A DNA stretch of 64,000 bases from assembly GCF_002797675.1 (NCBI RefSeq), contig NZ_PGEX01000001.1:1364001-1428000 (forward strand), read 5' to 3'. Below are positions 1 through 9,428 of this stretch, piece by piece. Source of the stretch: Hallerella succinigenes (lineage in GTDB: Bacteria; Fibrobacterota; Fibrobacteria; Fibrobacterales; Fibrobacteraceae). Numbering within the stretch: the first letter of the stretch is position 1; the number at the start of each line of letters is the position of its first letter. The position numbers and the translations under genes are program-made. The notes beneath the pieces were generated by a model. That model was given only the letters and a program-made list of their open reading frames with translations, was not told the DNA's origin and did not search any database.

Positions 1-2
1 TC

Positions 3-803
3 AAACGGGAAGACTTGGTGAAGCTCGCCAAGGGACGTTTCCAAAGCGGGAATATCATTTTTGCGATTTCCGGTGACTTCAGCAAAGATTCCATGGTAAC
101 AGAACTCAAAAAGTATTTCGAAACCTGGCCGTCAAATGCGAAGAACACGACAGTCGTACCGCCGATGACCCACAAGAACAAGCCCGGCATTTACCTTGTA
201 GATAAAGACATAACGCAGGCGAACATTTCCATTTTAGCGCCATTCGTCAAACGTCCACACGCAGACTACTACCCGACCGCAGTCGCAAGCTTTATCCTCG
301 GCGGCGGAAGCTTCTCTTCCCGTCTCATGACGCGCGTCCGCTCCGATAACGGTCTCGCTTACAGCATTCACAGCCACGCAGGAAATGATTACCGCGACAC
401 ATCTTATGTCTATATCCGTTTGCAAACAAAGGTTGAAAGCGCACCTCTCGCTTTGAAACTTATCCAGGAAGAAATCGACAAGCTCGCCAAGGAAGGCCCG
501 ACCGACGAAGAGCTTGCCCACGCGAAAAAGACTTTGATCGAAAGCCTCCCGAGCCTTTTCGACTCGCCGGAAAATTCCACAATTCTCTTCGCCCGAGATC
601 AGATGCTCGGCAAAAAGGATTCTCATTACATCGATTACGTAAACGAAATCAACGCGGTCACCAAGGAACAGGTGAAGGCGATGATTGCCAAGTATTTTGA
701 CGCAAGCAAGATGACAACGAGCATCGTCGGCCCCAAGGACAAGTTGAAGGACATCGGAAACTTTACGCTCGTTCCGATCGACAGTCTTGACTTCCGAAAG
801 TGA
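3..803 (+). CDS. M16 family zinc peptidase, C-terminal part (5' cut by window edge)
   Basis: The reading frame is already open at base 3, before the first ATG-like codon, so the gene begins upstream of the window. What remains is the C-terminal half of an insulinase/pitrilysin-like (M16) protein. It shows the inactive-domain signature around GGGSFSSRLMTRVRSDNGLA, followed by an ADYY/VRS..GLAYSI region and the helix typical of processing-peptidase second domains. The HxxEH zinc motif normally lies in the missing N-terminal half, so catalytic competence cannot be judged. The next gene starts 7 bases after its stop. Confidence 0.85.
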   Translation, partial: KREDLVKLAKGRFQSGNIIFAISGDFSKDSMVTELKKYFETWPSNAKNTTVVPPMTHKNKPGIYLVDKDITQANISILAPFVKRPHADYYPTAVASFILGGGSFSSRLMTRVRSDNGLAYSIHSHAGNDYRDTSYVYIRLQTKVESAPLALKLIQEEIDKLAKEGPTDEELAHAKKTLIESLPSLFDSPENSTILFARDQMLGKKDSHYIDYVNEINAVTKEQVKAMIAKYFDASKMTTSIVGPKDKLKDIGNFTLVPIDSLDFRK

Positions 804-810
804 GAATCCA

Positions 811-1770
811 TTGAAACGTGATACGTTCCTATTTGCCCTTCTCTTTTGTACGGTCGCTTTCGCCGCTCCGACAAAGGACGAGCTGCGCCATAACGCTTGC
901 GCCGCTACCAAAAAATGCTTAGACGTGATTCTCCCGGGATGCTCCGAACAGGAACTTTCTCCGGTAGAAGATGTGAAATACGACGGTGAATTCTGCTCGA
1001 TTTTTCACGATTTAAAAAATCGAGGAATCGATATGAGAAGCCCTGTCACCAAGGAAATGTTCGGACACTTGGGAAGTCGTTACCGCGTGACCTACGAGAA
1101 CACGGGAACGCTTCCGGTTTCCGGTTCGATGATGAGCTATCTCTTTGACCATTTCCCGTTCACGACCGTTCTTGTGAACGTGTTCCAAGAGACGCATTAC
1201 ACAATCCATTACAACTCTCCGGACCACCGTCTTTTTAGCGGGAATAACGGTGGAAATCTCTTTGGCGATTTTTACTGGGCCTTGCAAGATAGCGCAGGCG
1301 TTGGCAAAGGATTTCACGACGTCTTCTACGGCAGCGGTCGATGCAAAATTCTCCGCTGGAATCTGCACGGAATCGCAATCGCGATTCTCGATATGTACCC
1401 GGAAGGCAACAAGACCCATTACAAGTTCCGCGCGATCGTCTTCCCCGCGAACGCCGTCCTCAATTCCATTATGAAGATGGGCGTCTTCCGCGATGTGGTG
1501 AACTCCAAGATTGGAGAAATCATCCACAATATTTCCGAATCCTCGGAAAGCTATGTATCCGGCAATCATACGCCGGTCGATACGTCCACCATCATCCGAA
1601 AGAAGTACGCCAAGGAACTCGAAGAATTCAAGGAAGTCGCCGCCGGCAAGCGCAACTGGACTCTTGGCGACGCTGTGGAACAGGAACGCGCCGAAGCACG
1701 CAAACACAAACCTGTTTTCGTTACAGAAACTCCCATGATCTTTAAACAAACCAAGCCCGCAGGAAAATAA
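811..1770 (+). CDS. exported protein of unknown function
   Basis: About 319 residues. I chose the TTG at 811 because it places a clean signal peptide at the start (KRDTFLFALLFCTVAFA, cut before APTKDE); an in-frame TTG at 787 overlaps the previous gene and adds a polar stretch. The mature part contains several Cys and aromatic residues and ends in a Lys-rich tail; no repeat or membrane helix is evident after the signal. I do not recognise the family. It follows the M16 peptidase closely and precedes trmH by 6 bases, so it is probably co-transcribed. A periplasmic or envelope location is inferred only from the signal peptide. Confidence 0.6.
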   Translation: MKRDTFLFALLFCTVAFAAPTKDELRHNACAATKKCLDVILPGCSEQELSPVEDVKYDGEFCSIFHDLKNRGIDMRSPVTKEMFGHLGSRYRVTYENTGTLPVSGSMMSYLFDHFPFTTVLVNVFQETHYTIHYNSPDHRLFSGNNGGNLFGDFYWALQDSAGVGKGFHDVFYGSGRCKILRWNLHGIAIAILDMYPEGNKTHYKFRAIVFPANAVLNSIMKMGVFRDVVNSKIGEIIHNISESSESYVSGNHTPVDTSTIIRKKYAKELEEFKEVAAGKRNWTLGDAVEQERAEARKHKPVFVTETPMIFKQTKPAGK

Positions 1771-1776
1771 AAGTCT

Positions 1777-2460
1777 ATGGAAAACTACGTCTACTCTTCC
1801 CCGGAAATGCAGGAAAAAATCGAAGCCTATCTTCCGCGCATTACCGAACACCGTCGCGACCTTTTGGTGAAAGTCGTGCAGAACCGCACCCGTCACTTTT
1901 GCATGGTGCTTGAAGATCTTTTTGACCCGCACAACATTTCGGCTGTGATCCGTACCGCCGAAGTCTTTGGCTTGGAAGACGTCCATGTGATTGAAGAAGT
2001 GAATCCGTACAAAGTAAACAAGTCCATTTTGAAGGGTTCCATCAAATGGATGAACATTTACCTGCACAAAAAGCGCATGGCCTGCATGGAGCATCTGCGA
2101 AAAAAAGGATACCGCATCGCCGTGGCGAGCACCAACACGAACAACTCCGTCTTAGACCTGGATCTTTCCCAGCCGACCGCTTTTTATCTCGGCAGTGAAT
2201 TTACCGGAAACCACCCGGACACCCTCGCCGCAGCCGACTGCGAATTCAAACTTCCGCAGTACGGGATTACGGAATCGATGAACGTTTCCGTCGCGGGGGG
2301 AGTGCTCATGTGCTATCTCGATCACTTTATGCAGCAGAAAGGTCGCCAAAACTTTACACTTTCGCCAAAAGAACGTGACGAACTACTCCTCGAATGGCTG
2401 GAAAGGCACCTAAACGATGAAAGCGCCTCTAGCTCCATTACGCGCATCGGTGATGAATAG
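1777..2460 (+). CDS. trmH: tRNA (guanosine-18-2'-O)-methyltransferase, SpoU/TrmH family
   Basis: 227 residues. The SPOUT knot motifs are visible: motif 1 around DPHNISAVIRTAEVFG, motif 2 FYLGSEFTGN, and motif 3 ITESMNVSVAGGVLMCYL. This order and spacing match TrmH, which methylates the 2'-hydroxyl of G18 in the tRNA D-loop using S-adenosylmethionine. The N-terminal extension (about 30 residues, rich in charged amino acids) resembles the TrmH-type rather than the longer RlmB type, which carries an L30e-like domain. It could still act on another RNA; the family is secure, the exact substrate less so. Confidence 0.88.
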   Translation: MENYVYSSPEMQEKIEAYLPRITEHRRDLLVKVVQNRTRHFCMVLEDLFDPHNISAVIRTAEVFGLEDVHVIEEVNPYKVNKSILKGSIKWMNIYLHKKRMACMEHLRKKGYRIAVASTNTNNSVLDLDLSQPTAFYLGSEFTGNHPDTLAAADCEFKLPQYGITESMNVSVAGGVLMCYLDHFMQQKGRQNFTLSPKERDELLLEWLERHLNDESASSSITRIGDE

Positions 2461-2476
2461 CTAAATTAATTTTGAG

Positions 2477-3385
2477 ATGAAAAAGAATACCAGTTTATAT
2501 CTCGCGGTCGGGCTAGTCGTTCTTTTAGCCATTATCATTTTGATTTTTGGCTTGTTCTTCTTGAACGACAAAGACCCTCGGGAAGTCTTTGACACCTATT
2601 TTTTGCGTTTTCCACAGGTGAGCACGTTAACGCTTGACGACCCTGTGAAAATCAACGGGGTAAAACTCGGCAAAGTAGAAGACATTCACTTGGCTGGCAC
2701 CAAAGTTCTTGTCGTCGTGCGTATCCGCAACGATGTCCGGATTCCTGTCGGCTCCGAAATCCGTGTGCAAAACATCGGCATCATGGGTGAACGTCAGATC
2801 GGAGTGATCCTCTGCGATTCGAGTCAAAACTATGCGCCGGGCGATACGATTGACGGTCAGTTTGACGCCGGCATCGCCGAAGCCCTTGGTCTTGCAGGCG
2901 AAATCATCGACTCCACAAAGATTTTGATTTCCTCCGTTCACCAGGTGATGGATTCTACGATTGCGAATCCGGAATTCCGTGAAAAGTTCCGCACCATGAT
3001 GGATAAGGCAGAATATTTGGAAGATCGTCTTTCGAAGATGCTTGCAGATACCGATCCGCAGCTCAAGAAGAGCCTCAAGAACTTGAACGATGCGACCGTG
3101 AAGGTCAACGCATTGCTCGACACGACAGCGGCTCCGATCGGCGGACTTCTTTCGGACGCAAGCGAACTCATGAAGGACGCCGGCGGTGTCATCGGAAAGT
3201 TGGACGCCGTGACCGATCGTTTAACAGCGCTGACATCGAAGCTCCAGTCAACGGACAATACCGCGGGTATTCTCTTAAACGACCGCGCCCTCCACGACGA
3301 CTTGGTGCAGACGTTGCATTCCGCAGACAGCTTGTTCCAAATCATCCTCCAAGACGGTTTGGACATCAATGTGGACTTCTTTTAA
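2477..3385 (+). CDS. MCE/MlaD-family lipid-transport protein
   Basis: 302 residues: one N-terminal membrane anchor (residues about 7-28, LVVLLAIIILIFGLFFL) and then an MCE domain (about 35-120: DDPVKINGVKLGKVEDI, MGERQIGV). A long helical region follows, rich in Asp/Leu/Lys heptads. MCE proteins form rings that carry phospholipids across the periplasm with an MlaE-type permease and MlaF-type ATPase; neither partner gene is adjacent here. The protein ends in INVDFF, almost the same as the second MCE protein at 30860-31756 (LNVDIF), suggesting both interact with a common partner. Confidence 0.85.
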   Translation: MKKNTSLYLAVGLVVLLAIIILIFGLFFLNDKDPREVFDTYFLRFPQVSTLTLDDPVKINGVKLGKVEDIHLAGTKVLVVVRIRNDVRIPVGSEIRVQNIGIMGERQIGVILCDSSQNYAPGDTIDGQFDAGIAEALGLAGEIIDSTKILISSVHQVMDSTIANPEFREKFRTMMDKAEYLEDRLSKMLADTDPQLKKSLKNLNDATVKVNALLDTTAAPIGGLLSDASELMKDAGGVIGKLDAVTDRLTALTSKLQSTDNTAGILLNDRALHDDLVQTLHSADSLFQIILQDGLDINVDFF

Positions 3386-3407
3386 TTAGAACTGGTAGTG
3401 GTCTATT

Positions 3408-3683
3408 ATGCAGAGTAAGGAAATTAATGTCACAAACAAACTGGGTGTTCACGCTCGTCCGGCAGGCATGATTGTCGACATCACAGGGAAATCCAAATGC
3501 GACGTCACCCTCGAATACGAAGGGAACAAGGTCAATGCGAAGAGCATCTTGAACGTAATGATGCTCGCCATTACACCGGGTTCCGTCGTCAAGTTCAACG
3601 CAGACGGTGAAGACGAAGAACAGGTTCTCGCCCAGCTGGAACAACTTTTCCGTGACAATTTCCATGAAGAACAAAACGACTAA
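3408..3683 (+). CDS. ptsH: phosphocarrier protein HPr
   Basis: 91 residues. It has the phospho-acceptor His15 in GVHARPAG and Ser46 in NAKSILNV, the two regulatory sites of HPr: His15 is phosphorylated by Enzyme I using PEP, Ser46 by HPr kinase using ATP. Both kinases are encoded in this window (3664-5487 and 29839-30867). The C-terminus is acidic. It overlaps the Enzyme I start by 20 bases, so the pair is translationally coupled. No sugar-specific Enzyme II is seen nearby. Confidence 0.95.
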   Translation: MQSKEINVTNKLGVHARPAGMIVDITGKSKCDVTLEYEGNKVNAKSILNVMMLAITPGSVVKFNADGEDEEQVLAQLEQLFRDNFHEEQND

Positions 3684-5487
3684 TCGTCAAAAAATCCGTA
3701 CCGTACTCGTCGGCGTCGCGGCTTCCCCCGGCTACGCTTATGGTCCTGTACGCAAAACAGAAAGTCGCAAGTTTAGCCTGGATTCTTCTGCAATTCCCGC
3801 AAGCACTCTTGTCGCAGAAGAAAAACGCTTCCGCAAAGCGGTCGATACCACCGCAAAAGAAATTGAAGAACTGAAGAAGGTGGCCATCGAACGCCTCGGC
3901 GAAGAAGAGGCTCGCATTTTCGATTCCCACCTGATGATGCTCAAAGATTCGATGCTCATTGACCCCATCGTCGATAGCATCCTCAAAGACGCCCACAATG
4001 CCCGTTGGGCTGTGCACAGCACGCTCTCCGGCCTCATCACGCAGCTCGAAAACAGCAAAAACGAAGTGCTGAGCGAACGCGCATCGGACTTGAAGGAACT
4101 GTACAACCGCCTTCTGTCCGCCCTTGACGAATCCATTCCCAAACGCCCCCCCAAAAAGTCCAAGGGACCATCTCTGCTGGTCGCCCACGAACTGACTCCG
4201 GGCATGCTCATGACCGTCGAAAAAGACGACGTTCTCGGGTTCGCAACAGACATCGGTGGCCGCACAAGCCACATCTCGATTTTAGCACGCGCCATGCAGA
4301 TTCCGGCCGTTTCCGGCCTGCGCAACATTTCGAACCTGATCGAAGAAGACGACTTGCTCTTCCTCGACGGTACGGGCGGCATGGTCATCTTGAACCCGAA
4401 CGAAGACGACTTAAGCCGTTATAAAGAAAAGCTCTCTGTTTACAACAAGCAGAAACAAGAGCTCTTCATGATGCGTCAGCTCGAACCGATGACGCTCGAC
4501 GGCAAGTACATCACGCTCCACGCGAACATCGAACTTCCGATGGAAGCGGACACCGTCCTCGACTTCGGCGCCACGGGCATCGGTCTTTACCGCTCCGAGT
4601 TCCTCTTCTTTAGAAAGGGCGCTCCAAGCTGCGAAGAACAAGCCCAAGCGTATGCGCACATTTTGAAAAAGCTCGAACCGCATCCGGTTGTCATTCGAAC
4701 TCTCGATGCCGGCGGTGACAAGCTTGTTTCCGATATTTCTGCGACAGACGAAGCGAACCCGTTTATGGGCTGGCGCTCCATTCGCGTATGCCTTTCGCGC
4801 AAGGATCTTTTTAAGGAACAGTTGAGAGCGCTCCTTCTCGCAAGCCGTGAAGGACACTTGCGCATTATGTTCCCAATGATCAGCAGTCTCGATGAACTGC
4901 GCGAAGCCAAACGCCTTTATCAAGAATGCCGTACCCAACTTTTGAACGAAGGCGTTGAACTGCCCAAAGTCAAAGTGGGCTGCATGATTGAAGTTCCCGC
5001 CGCCGTGATGATGGTAGACGCCCGCGCCAAGGAAGTGGACTTCTTCAGCATCGGCACGAACGACTTGATTCAGTTTACACTCGCCGTCGACCGTACAAAT
5101 GAACTCATTGCGAACATGTTTGAACCGCATCACCCTGCCGTTTTGAACATGATCGACCGTACGGTGAGAGCCGCACATCGCGAAGGAATTCCGGTTTGCG
5201 TCTGCGGTGAAATGAGTTCCGACCCGCTCTCCACGCTGGTACTGGTGGGCCTCGGAGTGGACGAGCTTTCCATGACGCCATGGAGCATTATGGAATGCAA
5301 GAAGATCATCCGTTCGGTGAACTATGAAGACGTAAAGGCGACAGCACGTACCGTTCTGAAAATGGACACGGCGGAAAGCGTCAATCGCTACCTGCGTCAA
5401 AAGTACCTGCAGATGATCATCGATCTCGGCATTTCGAGCTTTATTACTTCGCACGATGTCAAGAACCCGATGGACAAGAATGCTTAA
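3664..5487 (+). CDS. ptsI: PTS Enzyme I (PEP-protein phosphotransferase)
   Basis: 607 residues from the ATG at 3664; an earlier in-frame start would run deep into HPr. Motifs in order: N-terminal VGVAASPGYAYGPV; active-site His in GGRTSHISILARAMQIPAV; PEP-binding Arg in GIGLYRSEFLFF; IGTNDLIQFTLAVDRTNE; and the conserved Cys in CVCGEMSSDP. It transfers phosphate from PEP to HPr His15. Length is near the family norm (about 570-590) with a slight C-terminal extension. With HPr and HPr kinase it forms a regulatory phospho-relay; no permease is present in the window. Confidence 0.95.
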   Translation: MKNKTTNRQKIRTVLVGVAASPGYAYGPVRKTESRKFSLDSSAIPASTLVAEEKRFRKAVDTTAKEIEELKKVAIERLGEEEARIFDSHLMMLKDSMLIDPIVDSILKDAHNARWAVHSTLSGLITQLENSKNEVLSERASDLKELYNRLLSALDESIPKRPPKKSKGPSLLVAHELTPGMLMTVEKDDVLGFATDIGGRTSHISILARAMQIPAVSGLRNISNLIEEDDLLFLDGTGGMVILNPNEDDLSRYKEKLSVYNKQKQELFMMRQLEPMTLDGKYITLHANIELPMEADTVLDFGATGIGLYRSEFLFFRKGAPSCEEQAQAYAHILKKLEPHPVVIRTLDAGGDKLVSDISATDEANPFMGWRSIRVCLSRKDLFKEQLRALLLASREGHLRIMFPMISSLDELREAKRLYQECRTQLLNEGVELPKVKVGCMIEVPAAVMMVDARAKEVDFFSIGTNDLIQFTLAVDRTNELIANMFEPHHPAVLNMIDRTVRAAHREGIPVCVCGEMSSDPLSTLVLVGLGVDELSMTPWSIMECKKIIRSVNYEDVKATARTVLKMDTAESVNRYLRQKYLQMIIDLGISSFITSHDVKNPMDKNA

Positions 5488-7726
5488 AAAAATCTTTGCT
5501 GGACTCTTCATTTGCGCAGCAACCGTTTGCGCTGCAGAAAATTCGACCGATGACGCTCTCGTCCCCGGTTATGAATTCCAAAACAAGGTCATCCGTTATG
5601 ATCGCAACCAGAAGAATTGCGATTCTTTGCCAGCGGGTCTTGAAAAGGATTTCGCCTGCGCAGCGGCCGCCTACTACAAAGGAAGCTTTGTTAAGTCTTT
5701 GGCTGCATACAAGAAGTTGATCGGCAAAGATTCGAGCCTCGACAAGAGCATCCTTTCGCGTATTGCCCGTTCCCAGTTTGAAGACAAGCAGTTTGCCAAG
5801 GCACGCGAAACCTTAAAGCTGGGCGACGAGCGTTTTTCTAAAGACGACGAATGGAAAGAGTTCGCCGACCGCATCCGTCTAGACTTGACCCTTCAAGAAT
5901 CGGGCATCAAGCCAAAAGCAAAGGCCGATTCGATTGACGTCTTCTTAAAGAATTACGGAGACGATGAGAGCGTTCCTCGGTTGCGTTACAAGAAAGGCGT
6001 CTTGCTTGAACAGGCTCACTGGTTCAAGGCGGCGAAAAAAGCTTACCTGTATGTGATTGCCCATCCTTCGGAATATGGAGATCAGGCGTGGGAAGCTCTC
6101 CGCCGTATCCGTTCCCGTTCGATTGCAGAAACCCTCGACGAAAAGATTACTTATTCAAGCCGTCTTTGCGCCAAAGGTTTCCATGAAGAATGTATCGCTA
6201 TCGTCGATTCCATTTTGGCGCAAGGCGAAGCAGAAGCTCCTGCCCGCGACACTTCTAAAATCCCGAACTTAAAGACTTCCGAAGATTCTTTGAACTGGAA
6301 ACTCGCCCCGAGTTCTATCTCTTTAAAGACGCGCATTTCCCTTTGGGAAAATCGGGCGAACGCTTACAAACGATTAAAAAAAGACTCGCTCGCTATCGGC
6401 TACTATGAATTTTTGATCGACAGCGTTGAACCGCGTGCCGGTTGGCTGCAATCCCTGGCGCGCCTTTACCGCGCAAACCGCATGGATTCTCTCGCCCAAA
6501 AAATCGACTTGTTCTTCCAGGAAAAGTTCCGTTACACCATGCAGAACGCGGACAACATTTGGGTGCGCGCCTTTGAACAAGAACAGAAAGGTCTTTACGA
6601 CGACGCCATTTCAAGCTACGATTCTTTGACGATTCGCCAGTTCAAGAACAGCCCGAAAGTCAAATGGGTGCAGTTCCGCATTGCCCTCTGCTACTTAAAG
6701 CAAAACAAGATCGATTCCGCGATCGCTCATTTTGAAAAGGCGAAGAGCGAAGAATATCTTTGGAGTTCAAGCGGCGCACGCATGTTCCTCGGCGACATTT
6801 ATCTCGCCCAAGGAAAGCTCGAAGAGGCAAAGGCCGCTTACCTCGACTGCATTCAGGATTTTCCCGTCGGCTATTATGCACACCGTTCCCGCATCAAGCT
6901 GATCGAAAGCAAGCTGATGGACTCCACCACGGTTCCGTGGCTCGCTCCGCGCGATATGTCGGAAGAAGAAACAATCCGCTGGATTCAAACGACGCAAGCG
7001 GGAACTTCGGATTCTTCGCATAGCGTTGGCCGTTACGAAATGGTCAAGCGCCTTCTCGATCTAGGCTTTGCCGAGGAAGCTTACGACGTTTTCCAATTCG
7101 CCAAAAAGAAGAACCAGAAACGCCTCGATTTTTTGTATACCTACGGGGCCCTCTTCCTTTCTTACAACGAAATCATTCAGGGTTATGCTCTTGCCCGTCA
7201 ATTCCAAAACGCAATACCGCGCCGTTACTTGGCCGACGCACCGCGTAACGTGATGAAGTTCCTTTACCCGAAACCGTTCTACGACAAGGTCGTCGCAGCA
7301 GCCGATTCTTCGATCGACCCGCTTTTTGTATACAGCGTGATGCGCCAGGAATCGACTTTCAACTATTTGATTACAAGCCCGGCGAATGCTCGTGGACTTT
7401 TGCAGGTGATTCCGCCGACCGCCAAAAAACTCGCCAAGGCAGAAGGCATTAGCGATTACCATCCGAACCTGCTGTACAACCCGTACATGAACATTCGACT
7501 CGGCGTCCGTTACTTAAAGGATTTGCTCGTCGAATATGAAAACGATCCGATGTACGTACTCGCCAATTACAATGCAGGCCCAAAACCTGCCAAACGTTGG
7601 CAAGCAGCCGGCAAGGATATACCTTGGGACAGACGCGCTGAAGAAATCAGCTACTGGGAAACCCGAGATTACGTAAAGCGTTGCCTTGGCAATTATTGGG
7701 TCTACTCCGAAGTTTGGAATCGCTAA
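5480..7726 (+). CDS. soluble lytic murein transglycosylase with TPR-like repeats
   Basis: 748 residues from the ATG at 5480, which gives a signal peptide (LKKIFAGLFICAATVCA). A long all-helical TPR-like region follows (about residues 45-560). The C-terminal SLT domain (about 600-745) carries the catalytic Glu in SVMRQESTFN, then NARGLLQVIPPTA and VLANYNAGP. Such enzymes cleave peptidoglycan glycan strands, leaving 1,6-anhydro-muramic ends. The start overlaps the ptsI stop by 8 bases. The overall plan matches Slt70-like proteins. Confidence 0.9.
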   Translation: MLKKIFAGLFICAATVCAAENSTDDALVPGYEFQNKVIRYDRNQKNCDSLPAGLEKDFACAAAAYYKGSFVKSLAAYKKLIGKDSSLDKSILSRIARSQFEDKQFAKARETLKLGDERFSKDDEWKEFADRIRLDLTLQESGIKPKAKADSIDVFLKNYGDDESVPRLRYKKGVLLEQAHWFKAAKKAYLYVIAHPSEYGDQAWEALRRIRSRSIAETLDEKITYSSRLCAKGFHEECIAIVDSILAQGEAEAPARDTSKIPNLKTSEDSLNWKLAPSSISLKTRISLWENRANAYKRLKKDSLAIGYYEFLIDSVEPRAGWLQSLARLYRANRMDSLAQKIDLFFQEKFRYTMQNADNIWVRAFEQEQKGLYDDAISSYDSLTIRQFKNSPKVKWVQFRIALCYLKQNKIDSAIAHFEKAKSEEYLWSSSGARMFLGDIYLAQGKLEEAKAAYLDCIQDFPVGYYAHRSRIKLIESKLMDSTTVPWLAPRDMSEEETIRWIQTTQAGTSDSSHSVGRYEMVKRLLDLGFAEEAYDVFQFAKKKNQKRLDFLYTYGALFLSYNEIIQGYALARQFQNAIPRRYLADAPRNVMKFLYPKPFYDKVVAAADSSIDPLFVYSVMRQESTFNYLITSPANARGLLQVIPPTAKKLAKAEGISDYHPNLLYNPYMNIRLGVRYLKDLLVEYENDPMYVLANYNAGPKPAKRWQAAGKDIPWDRRAEEISYWETRDYVKRCLGNYWVYSEVWNR

Positions 7727-8599
7727 ATGCTGTTTTTTATTCTCACCCTCGGTGCAGCGGTATGCTTCGCATTTGGAAATGTCCTTGCGAAATCGGGCGT
7801 TGCGAAGTCCGGAGAAAAGGCGGACTTTCACCATCCGATTCGCTTCATTGTGAGCTTTTTGACGTCGAAGCGCTGGTGGACAGGCTTTAGCCTTTCCGCA
7901 CTCGGAAACGTGGGAAACTATACGGCGATGGCGCTGTACAACTTGAGCCTTGTCAAGCCGATCTCTGCGTTAAATCCGGTGCTGACGGCGATTTTTGGGC
8001 GTCTCTTTTTGAAGGAGCCGATCAACCGGCGCGTCGTAACGGCAATCGTCTGCGTTCTCTGCGGTCTTCTGTTCGCAAGTTCCGAAGTGGGCGAAGCTCC
8101 TGGCGTGCAGAACATTCCGGCGCTTTGCATCTTTGTGGGAATCCTTCTCGCCTTCGCCTTTGCGAGCCACTTTATTTTTCGCAGTCCTGAAGTCGGCGAT
8201 TCGATTACGATGGGAACCTGCTATGGTCTCTCCGATGTGCTGTACAAGAGCCTTGCGATCGATGCGACTGCCAAGGGCATTGAACTTTCGGCAGATGAAC
8301 TTTTGTACTGGATTGCGGACGTGCGCGTGTGGGCCTTTGCAGCAACTTACCTAACCGCCTTTGTCTTTACACAGGTTGCGTTCTCCCGCGGTAGAGCCTT
8401 GTTCGTGATTCCATTCAGTGCGGCAATCGGAGCTGTCGTTCCGATTCTTGCAGGCGCCCTTGTTTTTGCAGAACCGTTTCCGCCGACAAAGATCGTGAGC
8501 ATTGCGCTTGTAATTCTCGGTTCGAGCCTGTTCATTGCAAGTCCGCGCCAAATGATCCAAAAAACTTTGAAGAGGAACATGTCCCATGCAAACAAATGA
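7727..8599 (+). CDS. EamA/DMT-superfamily membrane transporter
   Basis: 290 residues with about ten hydrophobic helices in two EamA-like halves. The signature region NYTAMALYNLSLVKPISALNPVLTA is followed by a helix ending in FLKEPINR, as in drug/metabolite transporters. The substrate cannot be read from sequence. The ATG follows the preceding TAA directly, and the 3' end overlaps prmA by 14 bases, so it sits in the same transcription unit. A related permease lies at 37711-38583. Confidence 0.8.
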   Translation: MLFFILTLGAAVCFAFGNVLAKSGVAKSGEKADFHHPIRFIVSFLTSKRWWTGFSLSALGNVGNYTAMALYNLSLVKPISALNPVLTAIFGRLFLKEPINRRVVTAIVCVLCGLLFASSEVGEAPGVQNIPALCIFVGILLAFAFASHFIFRSPEVGDSITMGTCYGLSDVLYKSLAIDATAKGIELSADELLYWIADVRVWAFAATYLTAFVFTQVAFSRGRALFVIPFSAAIGAVVPILAGALVFAEPFPPTKIVSIALVILGSSLFIASPRQMIQKTLKRNMSHANK

Positions 8600-9428
8600 T
8601 GTTTGGTACAAAGCCACCGGTTACTGCTCTCCCGAAGAATATGAACTCGCCACATACTTCTTGATGGAAGCGGGCGTAGGAGCCTTGGAAGAACTCGAAA
8701 CTTCTACCCCGGAACGCACGGACTTCTGCTTTTATACAGGCGACAAAGCGGAACGCGACTCCATCATTGAAAAGTTCCCGCAGTACAACTTCACCACCGA
8801 AGACGAACCTGCAAAAGATTGGGACCGCTGGTGGAAAGACCGTGCAACGCCTGTTCACGTTTCCGACCGCGTCTGGGTACGTCCGCCTTGGGTAAACTTT
8901 ACCCCCGAAGAAAAAGATGCGATTCTGCTCGTTCTCGAAGCGAAAAGCGCCTTCGGCACCGGCGACCATGCAACAACCGCACTCATGGCCGGGATGATGG
9001 AAGGCTTGGATTTGCAGGGCAAATGCGTTCTCGACATCGGAACGGGCACAGGCATTCTTTCGATGATCGCCGACAAGCTCGGTGCAAAAAAAGTCATCGG
9101 CACCGAAATCGATATGCTCGCCCTCCCCTGCATCGCTGAAAATTTTATCCAAAACGGCTGTAAAAATTCTCGCGCCCTCTTCGGATTTTTGGACACCTTT
9201 AACGACAGCGCCAAATTTGACGTCATCGTTTGCAACATGATCCGCACGGAATTCTGGCCCATGCGCAAAGACGTGGAACGCATGCTGAAAAAAGGCGGTC
9301 ACTTCCTTTTGACAGGCCAGCTCACCGCCGAAAAGGATTACGTTCTCGACTGGTTTAAAGAAGCGGGCTTTACAGCCGTCCGCGAAAACACCCGTGACGA
9401 ATGGTGGATTGTCGATGCTGTTCGTTGA
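8586..9428 (+). CDS. prmA: ribosomal protein L11 methyltransferase
   Basis: 280 residues. The N-terminal substrate-recognition domain includes DWDRWWKDRATPVHVSDRVW. The Rossmann methyltransferase domain has AFGTGDHATTALM, motif I VLDIGTGTGILSMIADKLGA and motif II acid VIGTEID. These are typical PrmA features; the enzyme trimethylates lysines and the N-terminus of ribosomal protein L11. It overlaps both neighbours by 14 bases. Confidence 0.93.
   Translation: MQTNDVWYKATGYCSPEEYELATYFLMEAGVGALEELETSTPERTDFCFYTGDKAERDSIIEKFPQYNFTTEDEPAKDWDRWWKDRATPVHVSDRVWVRPPWVNFTPEEKDAILLVLEAKSAFGTGDHATTALMAGMMEGLDLQGKCVLDIGTGTGILSMIADKLGAKKVIGTEIDMLALPCIAENFIQNGCKNSRALFGFLDTFNDSAKFDVIVCNMIRTEFWPMRKDVERMLKKGGHFLLTGQLTAEKDYVLDWFKEAGFTAVRENTRDEWWIVDAVR

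Noticed and set aside
1012-2094. long minus-strand frame across the exported protein and trmH
   Set aside because: No domain motifs and it cuts across two genes with clear signals.
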